Shown one piece after another: positions 39,864 through 48,748 of a DNA stretch of 64,000 nt. A model generated the notes under the pieces. The model was given only the letters and a program-made list of their open reading frames with translations. It was not told where the DNA came from and made no database searches. Position numbers and translations under genes: made by a program. Source of the stretch: NaphS2 sp964588535 (GTDB lineage: Bacteria > Desulfobacterota > DSM-4660 > Desulfatiglandales > Desulfatiglandaceae); the NCBI GenBank assembly GCA_964588535.1, contig CAZPQA010000001.1:1-64000 (forward strand), read 5' to 3'. Every line of letters begins with the position of its first letter. Positions within the stretch are counted from its first letter, which is position 1.

Positions 39864-41591
39864 CTATACAATTCTCTTGAACATCTTGTTCATATCAAAA
39901 TAGGTGAAGTTCTGAAAAATGGGCCTTCCGTGGGGACAATTTGTGGGGAGATCCATGCTATCGAGCTGATGCATCAAATTGGACATCTCCGTCAGCGTCA
40001 GGTGTTGTCCGGCCCGGATGGCGCCGTGGCAGGCCATGATTTTAACGGCCTCGTCCATAATATGGGCGCCGTCAGGCGGGCCACCTTCTTCCAGCTTTGC
40101 AACAAATTCGGAAATAAGTGTTTGCCAGTTCACATTTTTGAGCAGGGCAGGGACTGCTCGCAGCAAAAAAGTATTGCCCCCGAAATGATCCAGCTCAATG
40201 CCGAAATCAGCCAGCACATGACCCTTCTCCAGAAGAATCCCTTTTTCTTTCAGAGAAAACTCCATTTCGTTTGGAATCAGCAGGTTTTGTATTTCGATTT
40301 TGGCTGAAAGAAGAGATTTTTTGAGGGTTTCGTAAACGATTCTCTCGTGGGCGGCATGCTGATCTACAATCAGAAGGCCATCCTCCATCTGACACAGGAT
40401 ATACATGTTCCCCAGTTGTCCGATAATCTGAGGCATACGGGTTTCAGTTACCTGAAGGGGCGCTTCTTTCGGGATTGGGCGAGGTTTTTGCGCAAGCGGC
40501 AGACCATAGGCTTCGGCACGTTCGAAGATCGCGGGTGCCGGAGGTGTTGGTTCTTGGGCATTTTGGTTTTTGTAGGGTTGTGAGGTGTCCGAAAAAACCC
40601 GGCCAGCAGGCGCAAGCGTCTTATGGACCACAGCGGCAATGGCCCTGAAGATCTGCCGGCCGTTTTGGAATTTGATTTCCTGTTTGGTGGGATGTACGTT
40701 CACATCAATTTGGGCCGGGTCTATGGTGATGAAGACCAGAGCCTGTGGGTAGCGACCCTTCATCAGACGTTGACCGTACCCCTCCAGAATGGCTTTTGTC
40801 ACAAACCGATCTCTGATATTCCGACCATTGACATAAACGAACAATCGGTCGGCCCGTTTCCTGGCAAAGTCCGCAGGGGCCACATGGATGGCAATATGGG
40901 GATCTTTCTGTTGGCTTTCACCACTCAATATGGATTGGCCGGTGGTCCTGCCCATGAGATGGGAGAGACGCAAACGGGGGTTCGGGGATGCGGGAAGGTG
41001 AAGAATCCCTTTATTCCCTTCTTCCAAGCGAAAGGAAATGTTCGGAAAAGGCATGGCAGCCCTTAAAACCGTATCCACAATATGGTTCATTTCCGTGCGC
41101 GGGGTTTTTAAAAACTTGCGCCGCGCAGGAATATTGAAAAACAGGTCCTTGATTTCCACAATGGTGCCTGGCGGGGCACCCGTTTCCTCGATGGCCAGCA
41201 GTTTCCCACCAGACATCCTGACCCGGTTTCCCAGGAGCTCCTTTTGCGGCAGGGATGTGATCTGCATGCGGGACACTGCCGCCATGCTGGGGATGGCTTC
41301 CCCCCTGAATCCAAAACTTGTGACCTTCACCAGGTCCGAGGCCGTTCTGATTTTGCTCGTGGCATGTCTTTCAAGGCACAGGAGAAGATCATCTTTACCC
41401 ATGCCGATGCCGTTATCCGTGACTTTGATGAGGCCTTTGCCGCCTCTTTCTATCTTGACAGAAATTCTATCGGCTTTTGCGTCGATGCTGTTGTCGATGA
41501 GTTCCCTGACGACGGAAGCAGGTCTTTCGATGACTTCGCCTGCAGCAATCTGGGACGCAACCTTCTCCGGGAGAATTCTGATGGTGTTCAT
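39864..41591 (-). CDS. mutL: DNA mismatch repair protein MutL
   Basis: A 575-residue MutL. The N-terminal GHKL ATPase has the family's IAAGEVIERPASVVREL, IDNSIDA, DNGIGM and GFRGEAI. The C-terminal domain keeps the endonuclease motif DQHAAHERIVYE plus ACHGAIRAGQ and CPHGRPI, so it should nick DNA itself, in line with bacteria that lack MutH. A proline-rich linker lies around 340-385. Its ATG overlaps the stop of the phospholipase-C-like gene (ATGA). Confidence 0.96.
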   Translation of the reverse strand: MNTIRILPEKVASQIAAGEVIERPASVVRELIDNSIDAKADRISVKIERGGKGLIKVTDNGIGMGKDDLLLCLERHATSKIRTASDLVKVTSFGFRGEAIPSMAAVSRMQITSLPQKELLGNRVRMSGGKLLAIEETGAPPGTIVEIKDLFFNIPARRKFLKTPRTEMNHIVDTVLRAAMPFPNISFRLEEGNKGILHLPASPNPRLRLSHLMGRTTGQSILSGESQQKDPHIAIHVAPADFARKRADRLFVYVNGRNIRDRFVTKAILEGYGQRLMKGRYPQALVFITIDPAQIDVNVHPTKQEIKFQNGRQIFRAIAAVVHKTLAPAGRVFSDTSQPYKNQNAQEPTPPAPAIFERAEAYGLPLAQKPRPIPKEAPLQVTETRMPQIIGQLGNMYILCQMEDGLLIVDQHAAHERIVYETLKKSLLSAKIEIQNLLIPNEMEFSLKEKGILLEKGHVLADFGIELDHFGGNTFLLRAVPALLKNVNWQTLISEFVAKLEEGGPPDGAHIMDEAVKIMACHGAIRAGQHLTLTEMSNLMHQLDSMDLPTNCPHGRPIFQNFTYFDMNKMFKRIV

Positions 41592-42457
41592 AAGTAGAGG
41601 AGTTTTTCATCCACCTCGAAGTGAGGGCTGGTGGCAGCTGCTTTGAAGATCCTGGGGGGGAAAGACCGTTTTCCTTTTGCAATGAGGAGGTTTTGGGTGC
41701 CCATGGGATCATAGTGCAGGCAAGGGGAAGATTCGGGGTGTTTCAGAAAGTCGTAAACCAGGCGACGGGAGAGGTCCACCATCACGGCAAGATATTCATG
41801 GAAAACACGTCCCCGTGCGCCCTTGGTTCCAAAGAAATGGTTGCGGGTTGTGTAAAGATAGTCTGAAAATTTGACGGTCTGGGTGAAAACACGTTTTTTG
41901 GTTTTAAGCCGGTTTCTTTTCTTTCCGCCAAGGAGCTTCAACAGGTCGTCACACACCTGGTGGTCCATGTTGAGGACGCCGTTGGCAATACTGGTGTAAC
42001 CGGTCCCGATCAAATAGTCGGATCGTATTTCCCAGAACAGATGCCCCATCTTTCCTTTGCCAGGGTAGGCGCTGATGAGGTTTGGAATGAAATAATTGTG
42101 AGCGATAATATCCGCTGCCAGATGTGATAAAAAGCCCAGGGCGTAAGACATTTCCCGGTCGTCGCTTACGTCGCTGAGGAATTTGAAGCCCCCCTCCCAG
42201 TTGTGGGGTGCCCCTGAGCGCTTCTTTTTTCCTTTTCCGATAAAAAAATCAGCAGAAAGCGACCCGTACAGATATTCAATGGGAAAGGCTTTAATAGTCC
42301 TGCCGATGGAGGGCAGCAGTTGATAGGCCGCATCAAGGGAACCCAATGCAATGGCGGTATGAACGCCCGGCCCCCACGCAAAAGCACTCTCAGGGCGTAA
42401 GAATTGTACAACGAGATAAGCGGCAAAAAAAACAACAACCTTCAAAAAAAGGGGCAT
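41588..42457 (-). CDS. Zinc-dependent phospholipase C family protein
   Basis: A 289-residue exported protein. After a signal peptide (VVVFFAAYLVVQFL ... SAFA) the mature protein would begin with WGPGVHTAIALGS; an N-terminal tryptophan is the zinc ligand of bacterial phospholipase C. Further histidine and aspartate ligands fit SLSADFFIGKG, LGFLSHLAADIIAHNYFIP and the later HLFWEIRSD. Compared with secreted clostridial enzymes it lacks a C-terminal lipid-binding domain. It may act on periplasmic phospholipid or be a housekeeping membrane enzyme. Its stop overlaps the mutL start. Confidence 0.85.
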   Translation of the reverse strand: MPLFLKVVVFFAAYLVVQFLRPESAFAWGPGVHTAIALGSLDAAYQLLPSIGRTIKAFPIEYLYGSLSADFFIGKGKKKRSGAPHNWEGGFKFLSDVSDDREMSYALGFLSHLAADIIAHNYFIPNLISAYPGKGKMGHLFWEIRSDYLIGTGYTSIANGVLNMDHQVCDDLLKLLGGKKRNRLKTKKRVFTQTVKFSDYLYTTRNHFFGTKGARGRVFHEYLAVMVDLSRRLVYDFLKHPESSPCLHYDPMGTQNLLIAKGKRSFPPRIFKAAATSPHFEVDEKLLYL

Positions 42458-42799
42458 AAACCCAAAACCTCTTGTTATTCTTGGTCTTTAAGGCTTCTTT
42501 TGGAAAGAAAAAAATCAAGAATTAACCCACACTCGTCATCGTAACACAATGCCTTTGGGGGCTCAATGTTTTAGTTTTCACAGGGGAACTCAAAATGTCG
42601 AAAACTTGTTCTAGAGACCTAAAATAAGCCGGTCTTTTTTTCTGTCAAGGTTTTCTTTGGTTCGAACAGCGATGAATAAGATGAGATAGGAAGAAATGAT
42701 CCCCGCTTCCCTTGACACCTGACCTTAATCGGGTTACATGTTCGCAGGTAATGATGCAGTAGATATGAATTATTTTGATTGCCATTGGGGGAGGGAAAA
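42458..42799. other. Divergent intergenic region
   Basis: This 342-bp divergent region holds the promoters for the phospholipase-like gene and for the plus strand operon at 42800. A weak plus strand promoter-like pair, TTGACA with TACATG 17 bp downstream, occurs around 42713-42741. No gene or strong terminator was seen. Confidence 0.4.
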
Positions 42800-43345
42800 A
42801 TGGTGATGTTCAATTCGTCACATCCCATATCCATTAACCGCCCCGTGAAGGAAAGAATTGCCTGGGCCGAAGCCTGGTTTCAAGGTTATGGGGATCTTTT
42901 TCTCAAGGACGAAAAAATTGCCGGTCTTCTGTCTGAATTTAATTCTGCCGTCAAAGCTTCCAGGCAAAAGATGGATAAGACCGGCGTGGTGGATTTATGC
43001 AGGGAATGCGACCAGGAAGAGGGCGGTTCCTGCTGCGGCAAAGGGCTGGAAAGCAGGTATGACGCGTGGCTTCTTCTGATTAACAGGCTCCTTGGCGTGG
43101 ACCTTCCGGGGGAACGCCACCAGGCAACTGGGTGTTTCTTCCTGGGTGAAAAGGGTTGCCTGCTGATGGCGCGGCATGTGATCTGCATCAACTATATGTG
43201 CAAGAAAATTACGAACAACATTCAACCTTCCGTTCTCAACGACCTTCGGGAAGTGGAGGGGGTGGAAATAAACTGCCTCTTCATGTTGAATGAACGGATA
43301 AAATTTATCTTTAGAAAATGGATTGTCCATCAAGAAACAGCCTGA
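42800..43345 (+). CDS. Cysteine-rich protein of unknown function
   Basis: A 181-residue soluble protein. The central region has CRECDQEEGGSCCGK and, further on, TGCFFLGEKGCLLMARHVIC with INYMCKK, in all about eight cysteines and a few histidines. This pattern resembles proteins annotated as metal- or cluster-binding but without assigned function. The GGGGGAGGGAAAA stretch before ATG 42800 is a strong ribosome site; an in-frame TTG at 42779 is rejected. The following methyltransferase-like gene overlaps it by 28 bp. Confidence 0.75.
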   Translation: MVMFNSSHPISINRPVKERIAWAEAWFQGYGDLFLKDEKIAGLLSEFNSAVKASRQKMDKTGVVDLCRECDQEEGGSCCGKGLESRYDAWLLLINRLLGVDLPGERHQATGCFFLGEKGCLLMARHVICINYMCKKITNNIQPSVLNDLREVEGVEINCLFMLNERIKFIFRKWIVHQETA

Positions 43346-43929
43346 AAAAACTCGCCCGGTTCTTTGATGCAAGACAGGTGGGCGACGTGGGCCCTCTGGG
43401 TTTCAGGCGGTCCACGAACCTGACGACCCTTCTGGCCTGCGCGGAGCGTTTGATGGCGGAAAACATCATCATGCCGGGTCGGAGTGCTTTTCTGGATCTG
43501 GGATGCGCCGATGGCAGGGTCAACCTCTTTTTCAGTTATCTGACGCGCGTCTCCGTTGGGGTTGAATTGGACGAATGGACGTTGGATGAATATGATCCGC
43601 TGCGAAGGGAGCTGCTGGAAACATTGAAGGCGGCGGGAATATCGCCCCCCAATGAAAATGTCTACCTGTTTCAAGGAGACGCTACGGATGAAACGGTTCA
43701 TGGTCGAATCATTCATGAAACGGGTCTCGATCTGGCCGATTTCGATTTGTTTTACACTTACCTGATCATGCATGAGGAATTTGCCCAAATGCTGGCGGAA
43801 AAGGCAAAGAAAGGGGCCATTTATATGGTTTACGGGCTTCACAAAATCATGCCCCGCTATCCGGGGTTTCGGCTTATGAAGGAACTCAGCCCCATGGAAG
43901 GGGTTTTGGCCCTTTATGAGAAAGAGTGA
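43318..43929 (+). CDS. SAM-dependent methyltransferase-like protein
   Basis: A 203-residue protein with a Rossmann-type methyltransferase core. AFLDLGCADGRVNLFFSY is motif I with its acidic residue and VGVELDEWTLDEY is motif II. LFQGDATDET and DLFYTYLIMHEEFAQML follow in the places of motifs III and IV. The catalytic family is not identified. It overlaps the Cys-rich gene by 28 bp and precedes the MBL hydrolase by 33 bp, so the three probably form one operon; co-function is suggested but not defined. Confidence 0.75.
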   Translation: MDCPSRNSLKKLARFFDARQVGDVGPLGFRRSTNLTTLLACAERLMAENIIMPGRSAFLDLGCADGRVNLFFSYLTRVSVGVELDEWTLDEYDPLRRELLETLKAAGISPPNENVYLFQGDATDETVHGRIIHETGLDLADFDLFYTYLIMHEEFAQMLAEKAKKGAIYMVYGLHKIMPRYPGFRLMKELSPMEGVLALYEKE

Positions 43930-43962
43930 AAATTTCCAGATGAAAAGGGGAAACAGACCATA

Positions 43963-44892
43963 ATGGATATCACATTTTTGGGAACCGGCGCCGCATGGGG
44001 GGTACCTGAAATGAGCTGCGACTGCGCCATCTGCGAAGAAATGAGGGCGCAACAGGAACGGCGGGACCGCACGTCAATCCTTTTGACTGAAGGTGACGCC
44101 AACCTGCTCATTGATTGTGGGCCCGATGCAAAAGAGCAATTGACGCGGAACCAGGTGAAAAAAATCGATGCAGTTCTGATCAGCCATGAACATAATGACC
44201 ACTATATCGGGCTGGACGAGCTTTTTGTATACAAAAGGGTGTTGCCTGCGGAAGATTTTTCCCCCATTCCGGTTTATTTGACCCGGAAGACGCGCGAAGT
44301 GGTTGAGGCCAAATTCGCCTATCTGGAAAAACTGGGGGTTATCCGGTTCGTGGAGATTGAACCCGGGCAATGGCTCGAGCAAGGGCCATTTCGGATTTTT
44401 CCATTTAAAACGGACCATGGATTTTTTGCCAGGGGTTCCGTTGGATTTGTGGTTCAGGGTCGGGATCGTTCGGGTGCGGAAACGAGGCTTCTGTACACCT
44501 CTGATTTTGCCCACATCCCGGAGTTGTCTTCAGAATTGGTGGGATGTGACCATTTGATCATGCAGTCTTTCTGGCTGAATGAACCCGTTGACAATCGGCC
44601 GAGCCATATGAGTTTTCAAAATGCCATCACATATATAAAACGACTCAAACCCCAAAAAGAAACCTACCTGGTCCATATGGGAGATGCGGACAGGGTTCCG
44701 GGTGATCCGGCCAACCATATGGCCAAGAAATATGAACCCAAAGATCCTTTGAAGCCGGCCCGGGGGGAGGATCCGTACCCCATCCCCGGAAACCAGGCAC
44801 AATGGCAGAAAACCGTGGACCGGATTCTCTCGGACCATGATGTTCCCCATTCCGTTACCGTGGCACACGATAACCTGACGGTTCGGATTTGA
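43963..44892 (+). CDS. Metallo-beta-lactamase-fold hydrolase, PhnP/RNase-Z-like
   Basis: A 309-residue MBL-fold protein. The zinc motif HEHNDHYIGLDEL is preceded by LGTGAAWGVPEMSCDCAICEE, a CxCxxC pattern as in PhnP-type phosphodiesterases, and followed by DHGFF, LYTSDFAHIP and YLVHMGDADRV with the remaining histidines and aspartate. PhnP cleaves cyclic phosphodiesters; here the substrate cannot be told. It is the last gene of the three-gene plus strand operon and converges with the second MBL gene on the minus strand. Confidence 0.85.
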   Translation: MDITFLGTGAAWGVPEMSCDCAICEEMRAQQERRDRTSILLTEGDANLLIDCGPDAKEQLTRNQVKKIDAVLISHEHNDHYIGLDELFVYKRVLPAEDFSPIPVYLTRKTREVVEAKFAYLEKLGVIRFVEIEPGQWLEQGPFRIFPFKTDHGFFARGSVGFVVQGRDRSGAETRLLYTSDFAHIPELSSELVGCDHLIMQSFWLNEPVDNRPSHMSFQNAITYIKRLKPQKETYLVHMGDADRVPGDPANHMAKKYEPKDPLKPARGEDPYPIPGNQAQWQKTVDRILSDHDVPHSVTVAHDNLTVRI

Positions 44893-44917
44893 GAGCTACG
44901 TTGCGGTTGGCTGGCAT

Positions 44918-45490
44918 CTAACCCTTGAAAAACGGGTTGAATTTTCTTTCCTGGCCGATGGTGCTGTGGGGGCCATGACCCGGATAGACGCGCAATTCAT
45001 CGCCGAGGGGGAAAATCTTTTCCACAACGCCTTGGATCAATTGCGAGTGGTTGCCGCCGGGAAAGTCCGTCCGTCCGATGGAACCGGCAAACAAGGTGTC
45101 CCCGGTGAAGACCGCACCCGGTGCATGAAAGCAGACGCCTCCAAGGGAATGGCCCGGGGTGTGGATCACCGAAAGGGTGAATTTTCCCCAGGAGATGTTC
45201 TGGCCTTCAAATAGGTCTCCGTCAGAGGGGAAGCCCAAAGCGCCCGCATCCAGTGGGTGTATCCATACGGGGGCTTTGGTGATTTCTTTCAATTCCCCGG
45301 CACCACCCACATGATCCACATGACCGTGGGTGATGAGGATCTGGCGGATTTTAAGTCCCAGTTTGGAGATCTCCGTTACAATGCGAACGGCTTCATCCCC
45401 CGGGTCGATGACCAGGCCCTCTTTGGTCTGATCGCAACCCAGAATGTAGCAGTTGGCCTGGTAAGGGCCGACCACGAGTTTTCTAAGCAT
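44918..45490 (-). CDS. MBL-fold hydrolase, glyoxalase-II-like (YcbL type)
   Basis: A 190-residue hydrolase of the glyoxalase II / YcbL group. The metal site is ILITHGHVDHVGGAGE (THxHxDH), then a histidine in VIHTPGHSLGG and GDTLFAGSIGRTDFPGG, and the C-terminal PGHGPHSTIGQE. It lacks the extra C-terminal helical domain of glutathione-specific glyoxalase II, as YcbL does. The substrate is not known. Confidence 0.85.
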   Translation of the reverse strand: MLRKLVVGPYQANCYILGCDQTKEGLVIDPGDEAVRIVTEISKLGLKIRQILITHGHVDHVGGAGELKEITKAPVWIHPLDAGALGFPSDGDLFEGQNISWGKFTLSVIHTPGHSLGGVCFHAPGAVFTGDTLFAGSIGRTDFPGGNHSQLIQGVVEKIFPLGDELRVYPGHGPHSTIGQERKFNPFFKG

Positions 45491-45653
45491 GATGATTGCC
45501 TCGGTTTAGTTAGTGCCCATCCACAAATGGCCAATTTGCCCGATTTCGGCGTCAGCCTAAAATTGTAATCCTCGAAATACTTCCATGTATTCCTGCGGTT
45601 ACAGTTTTCGCCTTCCTTGAACTCGAACAAATTCTCTCATTTGTGAACGGACA

Positions 45654-47417
45654 CTAGATATTTTCCCTGCATACGCCGCAGCGGACACACTCTCCCACCC
45701 TGCAGATATCCGATAACCTGCCCTCAAGTGCCAGATGGTATTCTGTTTCAAGATGCTTCTTCGTAATTCCGTGATCAATAAAATCCCACGGAAGAAGTTC
45801 ATCGGGTTCTTTTGGGCGATGCACGAAAAAATCAGGGTTTATTTGAGAAAACTGCATGGCTTTTTTCCAGTTGCCATTCAGCTTGTGAGCACCTTGCAGT
45901 ATGGCGCCCACCCGTCTGTCCCCAAGTGAGAGCAACGCCTGGATGTAGGCCCATTTGGGAACGTCCGAATTAACCATAATGCCGCCGGATTTAACAAGCG
46001 ATTTTTTCAGCTCCTGTTGTTTTTTTTTTAGCGACCCGACTTCCGCCATGGGAAACCACTGAAAAGGGGTAAAGGGTTTTGGGATAAAACAATTGACACT
46101 GAGTTTAATGCGGCCGATTTTTCCTCTGGCCGCCGATTCCTTGACCATCTGGTGCTTGATTTTTTTGACCAGTTCGGTAATTTCATTCACATCCCGGGAG
46201 CTTTCAGTGGGAAGCCCCATGAGGAAATATAGCCTGATTGAAAAATCGCTGGTACCTGCGATCATGCGCACAGCGCCTAGAATCTGTTCCTCTGTCAAAT
46301 GCTTGTTGATGATGTTTCGAAGTCTCTGGCTCCCCGCCTCAGGCGCAATGGCGATGGTCTTCTGGCCTGATTTTTTCAGATGTTCCAGAAGGCCCCGGGT
46401 CAGACTTTCGGCCCTCAGAGATGAAACTGAAAACTTGCCGCCATTGTGGTGAATCATGCCCATTAATGCTTCTATTCCCGGTACGTCCGATACAGCAGGG
46501 CTCACCAGTCCTACCTGGAGACACTGTTTGAAGGCTGCGTTAACGCCTTCCTTGAGTTTGGATTCCCCGTAAACCCGCGGTGGCCGGTAAACATAGCCTG
46601 CCGCACAGAAACGGCACGCATGACCACAGCCCCTGCCTACCTCCATAAGGACCTTACTGCCGAATTCCGTATCCGGAGTGGTAACACATGAAAGCGGCAT
46701 CCCCGTATCCGTAAATCCCCCTTTTGGAGAATGTAATGCCTTGACTTTCTCCGGCACATCTTTTTCCGATGGAAAAAAATGCTTCAGTGTTCCGTTTTTT
46801 TTGTATGCCACGTCGTAGAGGGATGGTGCATAAAGGCCGGGTACATTCCTTGCGAGGTGAAGGAGCACGCCCCTTCGTTTGACACTATTTCTTCTAAATT
46901 CCAGGAAGGCATCCACGAATGGATACAGGTTCTGTTCTGCTTCACCCAACAGAAAGAAATCCACAAAGGGCGCTAATGGTTCCGGGTTGAGAAAAGAAGC
47001 AACGCCTCCCGCCATGACAAAAGGGTCTTTTTCCCCTCTTTCCTCTGATAGGAGTGGAATCTTCCCCATTTTCAACATTTGAAGAACATTCGGATAATCG
47101 TTTTCAAAGGAAATAGAAAAAGCTGCCAGATCAAAGTTTCCGAGCGGCGCCTGTGATTCCAGGGAAACAAGCGGCCCCTCACCACGAAGGTAGAGGGCCA
47201 TTTCCCGACCCTCGGGCAGGAAAAAACGCTCAGCCACCACATCCGTTCTTTCATTCAGAAGCCTGTAGACGATCTGAAGCCCCAGATTTGACATGCCCAA
47301 TCGATATTGGTTGGGGAATGCCAATGCAACGGGCATCTTCCCCCCCCAGTCTTTTCGAATGGCGCCCTTTTCTTTTGCCAATACGGCACGGTAAAGGGCG
47401 GTGATGTCATCAGACAC
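45654..47417 (-). CDS. B12-binding-type radical SAM protein (TIGR03960-like)
   Basis: A 587-residue radical SAM protein. The N-terminal half (PVALAFPNQYRLGMSNLGLQ, PLLSEERGEKDPFVMAGG) has the B12-binding-like fold seen in uncharacterised radical SAM families. The cluster motif VGRGCGHACRFCAAGYVYRP (CxxxCxxC) and a TIM-barrel follow (TIAIAPEAGSQRLRNIINK, LYFLMGLPTES). The tail has CRVGECVRCGVCRENI, a further cysteine cluster. Such genes often lie beside dcw clusters in anaerobes. It is 38 bp downstream of ftsZ. Confidence 0.85.
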   Translation of the reverse strand: MSDDITALYRAVLAKEKGAIRKDWGGKMPVALAFPNQYRLGMSNLGLQIVYRLLNERTDVVAERFFLPEGREMALYLRGEGPLVSLESQAPLGNFDLAAFSISFENDYPNVLQMLKMGKIPLLSEERGEKDPFVMAGGVASFLNPEPLAPFVDFFLLGEAEQNLYPFVDAFLEFRRNSVKRRGVLLHLARNVPGLYAPSLYDVAYKKNGTLKHFFPSEKDVPEKVKALHSPKGGFTDTGMPLSCVTTPDTEFGSKVLMEVGRGCGHACRFCAAGYVYRPPRVYGESKLKEGVNAAFKQCLQVGLVSPAVSDVPGIEALMGMIHHNGGKFSVSSLRAESLTRGLLEHLKKSGQKTIAIAPEAGSQRLRNIINKHLTEEQILGAVRMIAGTSDFSIRLYFLMGLPTESSRDVNEITELVKKIKHQMVKESAARGKIGRIKLSVNCFIPKPFTPFQWFPMAEVGSLKKKQQELKKSLVKSGGIMVNSDVPKWAYIQALLSLGDRRVGAILQGAHKLNGNWKKAMQFSQINPDFFVHRPKEPDELLPWDFIDHGITKKHLETEYHLALEGRLSDICRVGECVRCGVCRENI

Positions 47418-47455
47418 GGTTTTTAAACCCTTTCAATCTCAAATGGTTTAACGGG

Positions 47456-48724
47456 CTAATCCGCCTTTACTCTAAGGAACGTGGGATAATCCAGACTGTC
47501 CTTAATGCGGAATTTATCAAAAAAGCTCTTTTTCTTTTTCTTATCAAAATTTTCATCCAGGGAATTGTCCGGTTTTGATCCCATTCTCACAAACGTTGGC
47601 GTATCCAGACATACGCCATCCTTTTTTACGGTCCATTCCTCCTCAATATCTTCAATGGTTACATTCCTCAAATTGACCACATTGTCATAATCCTCAATGG
47701 ATTTTTTCTGCACCTCGCTGTTCAGCTCCACGACGCGACCAGCGGGCTTTTTTTCCTCCAAACCATCTATCCCCGTGGCGACCACGGTGACCTGAATTTC
47801 ATCTCCCATGTTGTCATCATAGACAAGACCCCAGAATACCTCTGCTTCCTTCGCTTCCTCTTTGATATAACTTGAGGCTTCGTCCACTTCTTCCATGGTC
47901 ATATCAGGAGGTCCGGTCAGGTTCATCAAAAGGCCTTTTGCGCCTTCAATGGAAATATCCTCCAAAAGTGGGCTGTTGATCGCCTGCTGTGCTGCATCAA
48001 CGGCGCGACTTTCTCCTGATGCCCGGCCCATACCCATGATGGCCGTTCCGTTTCTCGACATGACTTTTCTGACATCTGCGAAGTCAAGGTTGATGAAGCC
48101 GCTGCTCATGATCAGATCTGAAATCCCTTTAACGGCCTGAAGCAGGACATCGTCCGCTTTGGCGATCAGTTCTTTGAAAGAGGTGGCTTTTTCTCCAATG
48201 GTTTTGAGCCGCTCATTGGGGATGACAATAATGCTGTCAACTTCCCTTTTGAGTTGCTCAATGCCATCCAGGGCTTGCTTCATCCGTTTTTCACCTTCGA
48301 ACTTGAAGGGTTTGGTGACAACAGCCACGGTAAGCGCATTGTTTTCTTTGCTTTCCCGGGCCGCCACAGGGGAGGCGCCGGTACCCGTTCCGCCACCCAT
48401 TCCGGCTGTGATAAAGACCATGTCGGATTTATCCAGCACTTCCCGGATTTCATGAAGACTTTCCTCGGCGGAGTTTCTGCCGATTTCCGGATCCGCCCCG
48501 GCACCCAGACCCATGGTGATTTCAGGTCCCAGCTGAATCTTCTGGGTGCAGGATGATCGATCAAGATCCTGACAATCCGTATTGGCCACAATAAATTCCA
48601 CGCCCCTGAGATCAGAATTGATCATGTTGCTGATGGCATTTCCGCCTGCGCCGCCAATGCCCAGGACCTTAATCCTGGCATGGTAGGCTCCCTTTTCCAC
48701 TTCATCTACAAATTCAAATTTCAT
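47456..48724 (-). CDS. ftsZ: Cell division protein FtsZ
   Basis: Tubulin-like GTPase that forms the Z ring. In 422 residues GGGTGTGASPVAA is the tubulin signature, with IGGAGGNAISNMI and NTDCQDL at the N-terminus and NLDFADVRKVM near the T7 loop. The tail is odd: the usual conserved C-terminal peptide occurs twice, once as LDTPTFVRMG (373-382) and again at the very end as LDYPTFLRVKAD (411-422), with a lysine-rich linker between. The terminal copy fits binding to FtsA. It is the last gene of the dcw cluster, 24 bp behind ftsA. Confidence 0.97.
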   Translation of the reverse strand: MKFEFVDEVEKGAYHARIKVLGIGGAGGNAISNMINSDLRGVEFIVANTDCQDLDRSSCTQKIQLGPEITMGLGAGADPEIGRNSAEESLHEIREVLDKSDMVFITAGMGGGTGTGASPVAARESKENNALTVAVVTKPFKFEGEKRMKQALDGIEQLKREVDSIIVIPNERLKTIGEKATSFKELIAKADDVLLQAVKGISDLIMSSGFINLDFADVRKVMSRNGTAIMGMGRASGESRAVDAAQQAINSPLLEDISIEGAKGLLMNLTGPPDMTMEEVDEASSYIKEEAKEAEVFWGLVYDDNMGDEIQVTVVATGIDGLEEKKPAGRVVELNSEVQKKSIEDYDNVVNLRNVTIEDIEEEWTVKKDGVCLDTPTFVRMGSKPDNSLDENFDKKKKKSFFDKFRIKDSLDYPTFLRVKAD

Positions 48725-48748
48725 TGCTCCCTCCTTTTTTGTTAAAAG

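Noticed and set aside
47420..47455. Terminator between ftsZ and the radical SAM gene
   Set aside because: GTTTAAA-type inverted repeats are present but no T-run follows in the direction of transcription.
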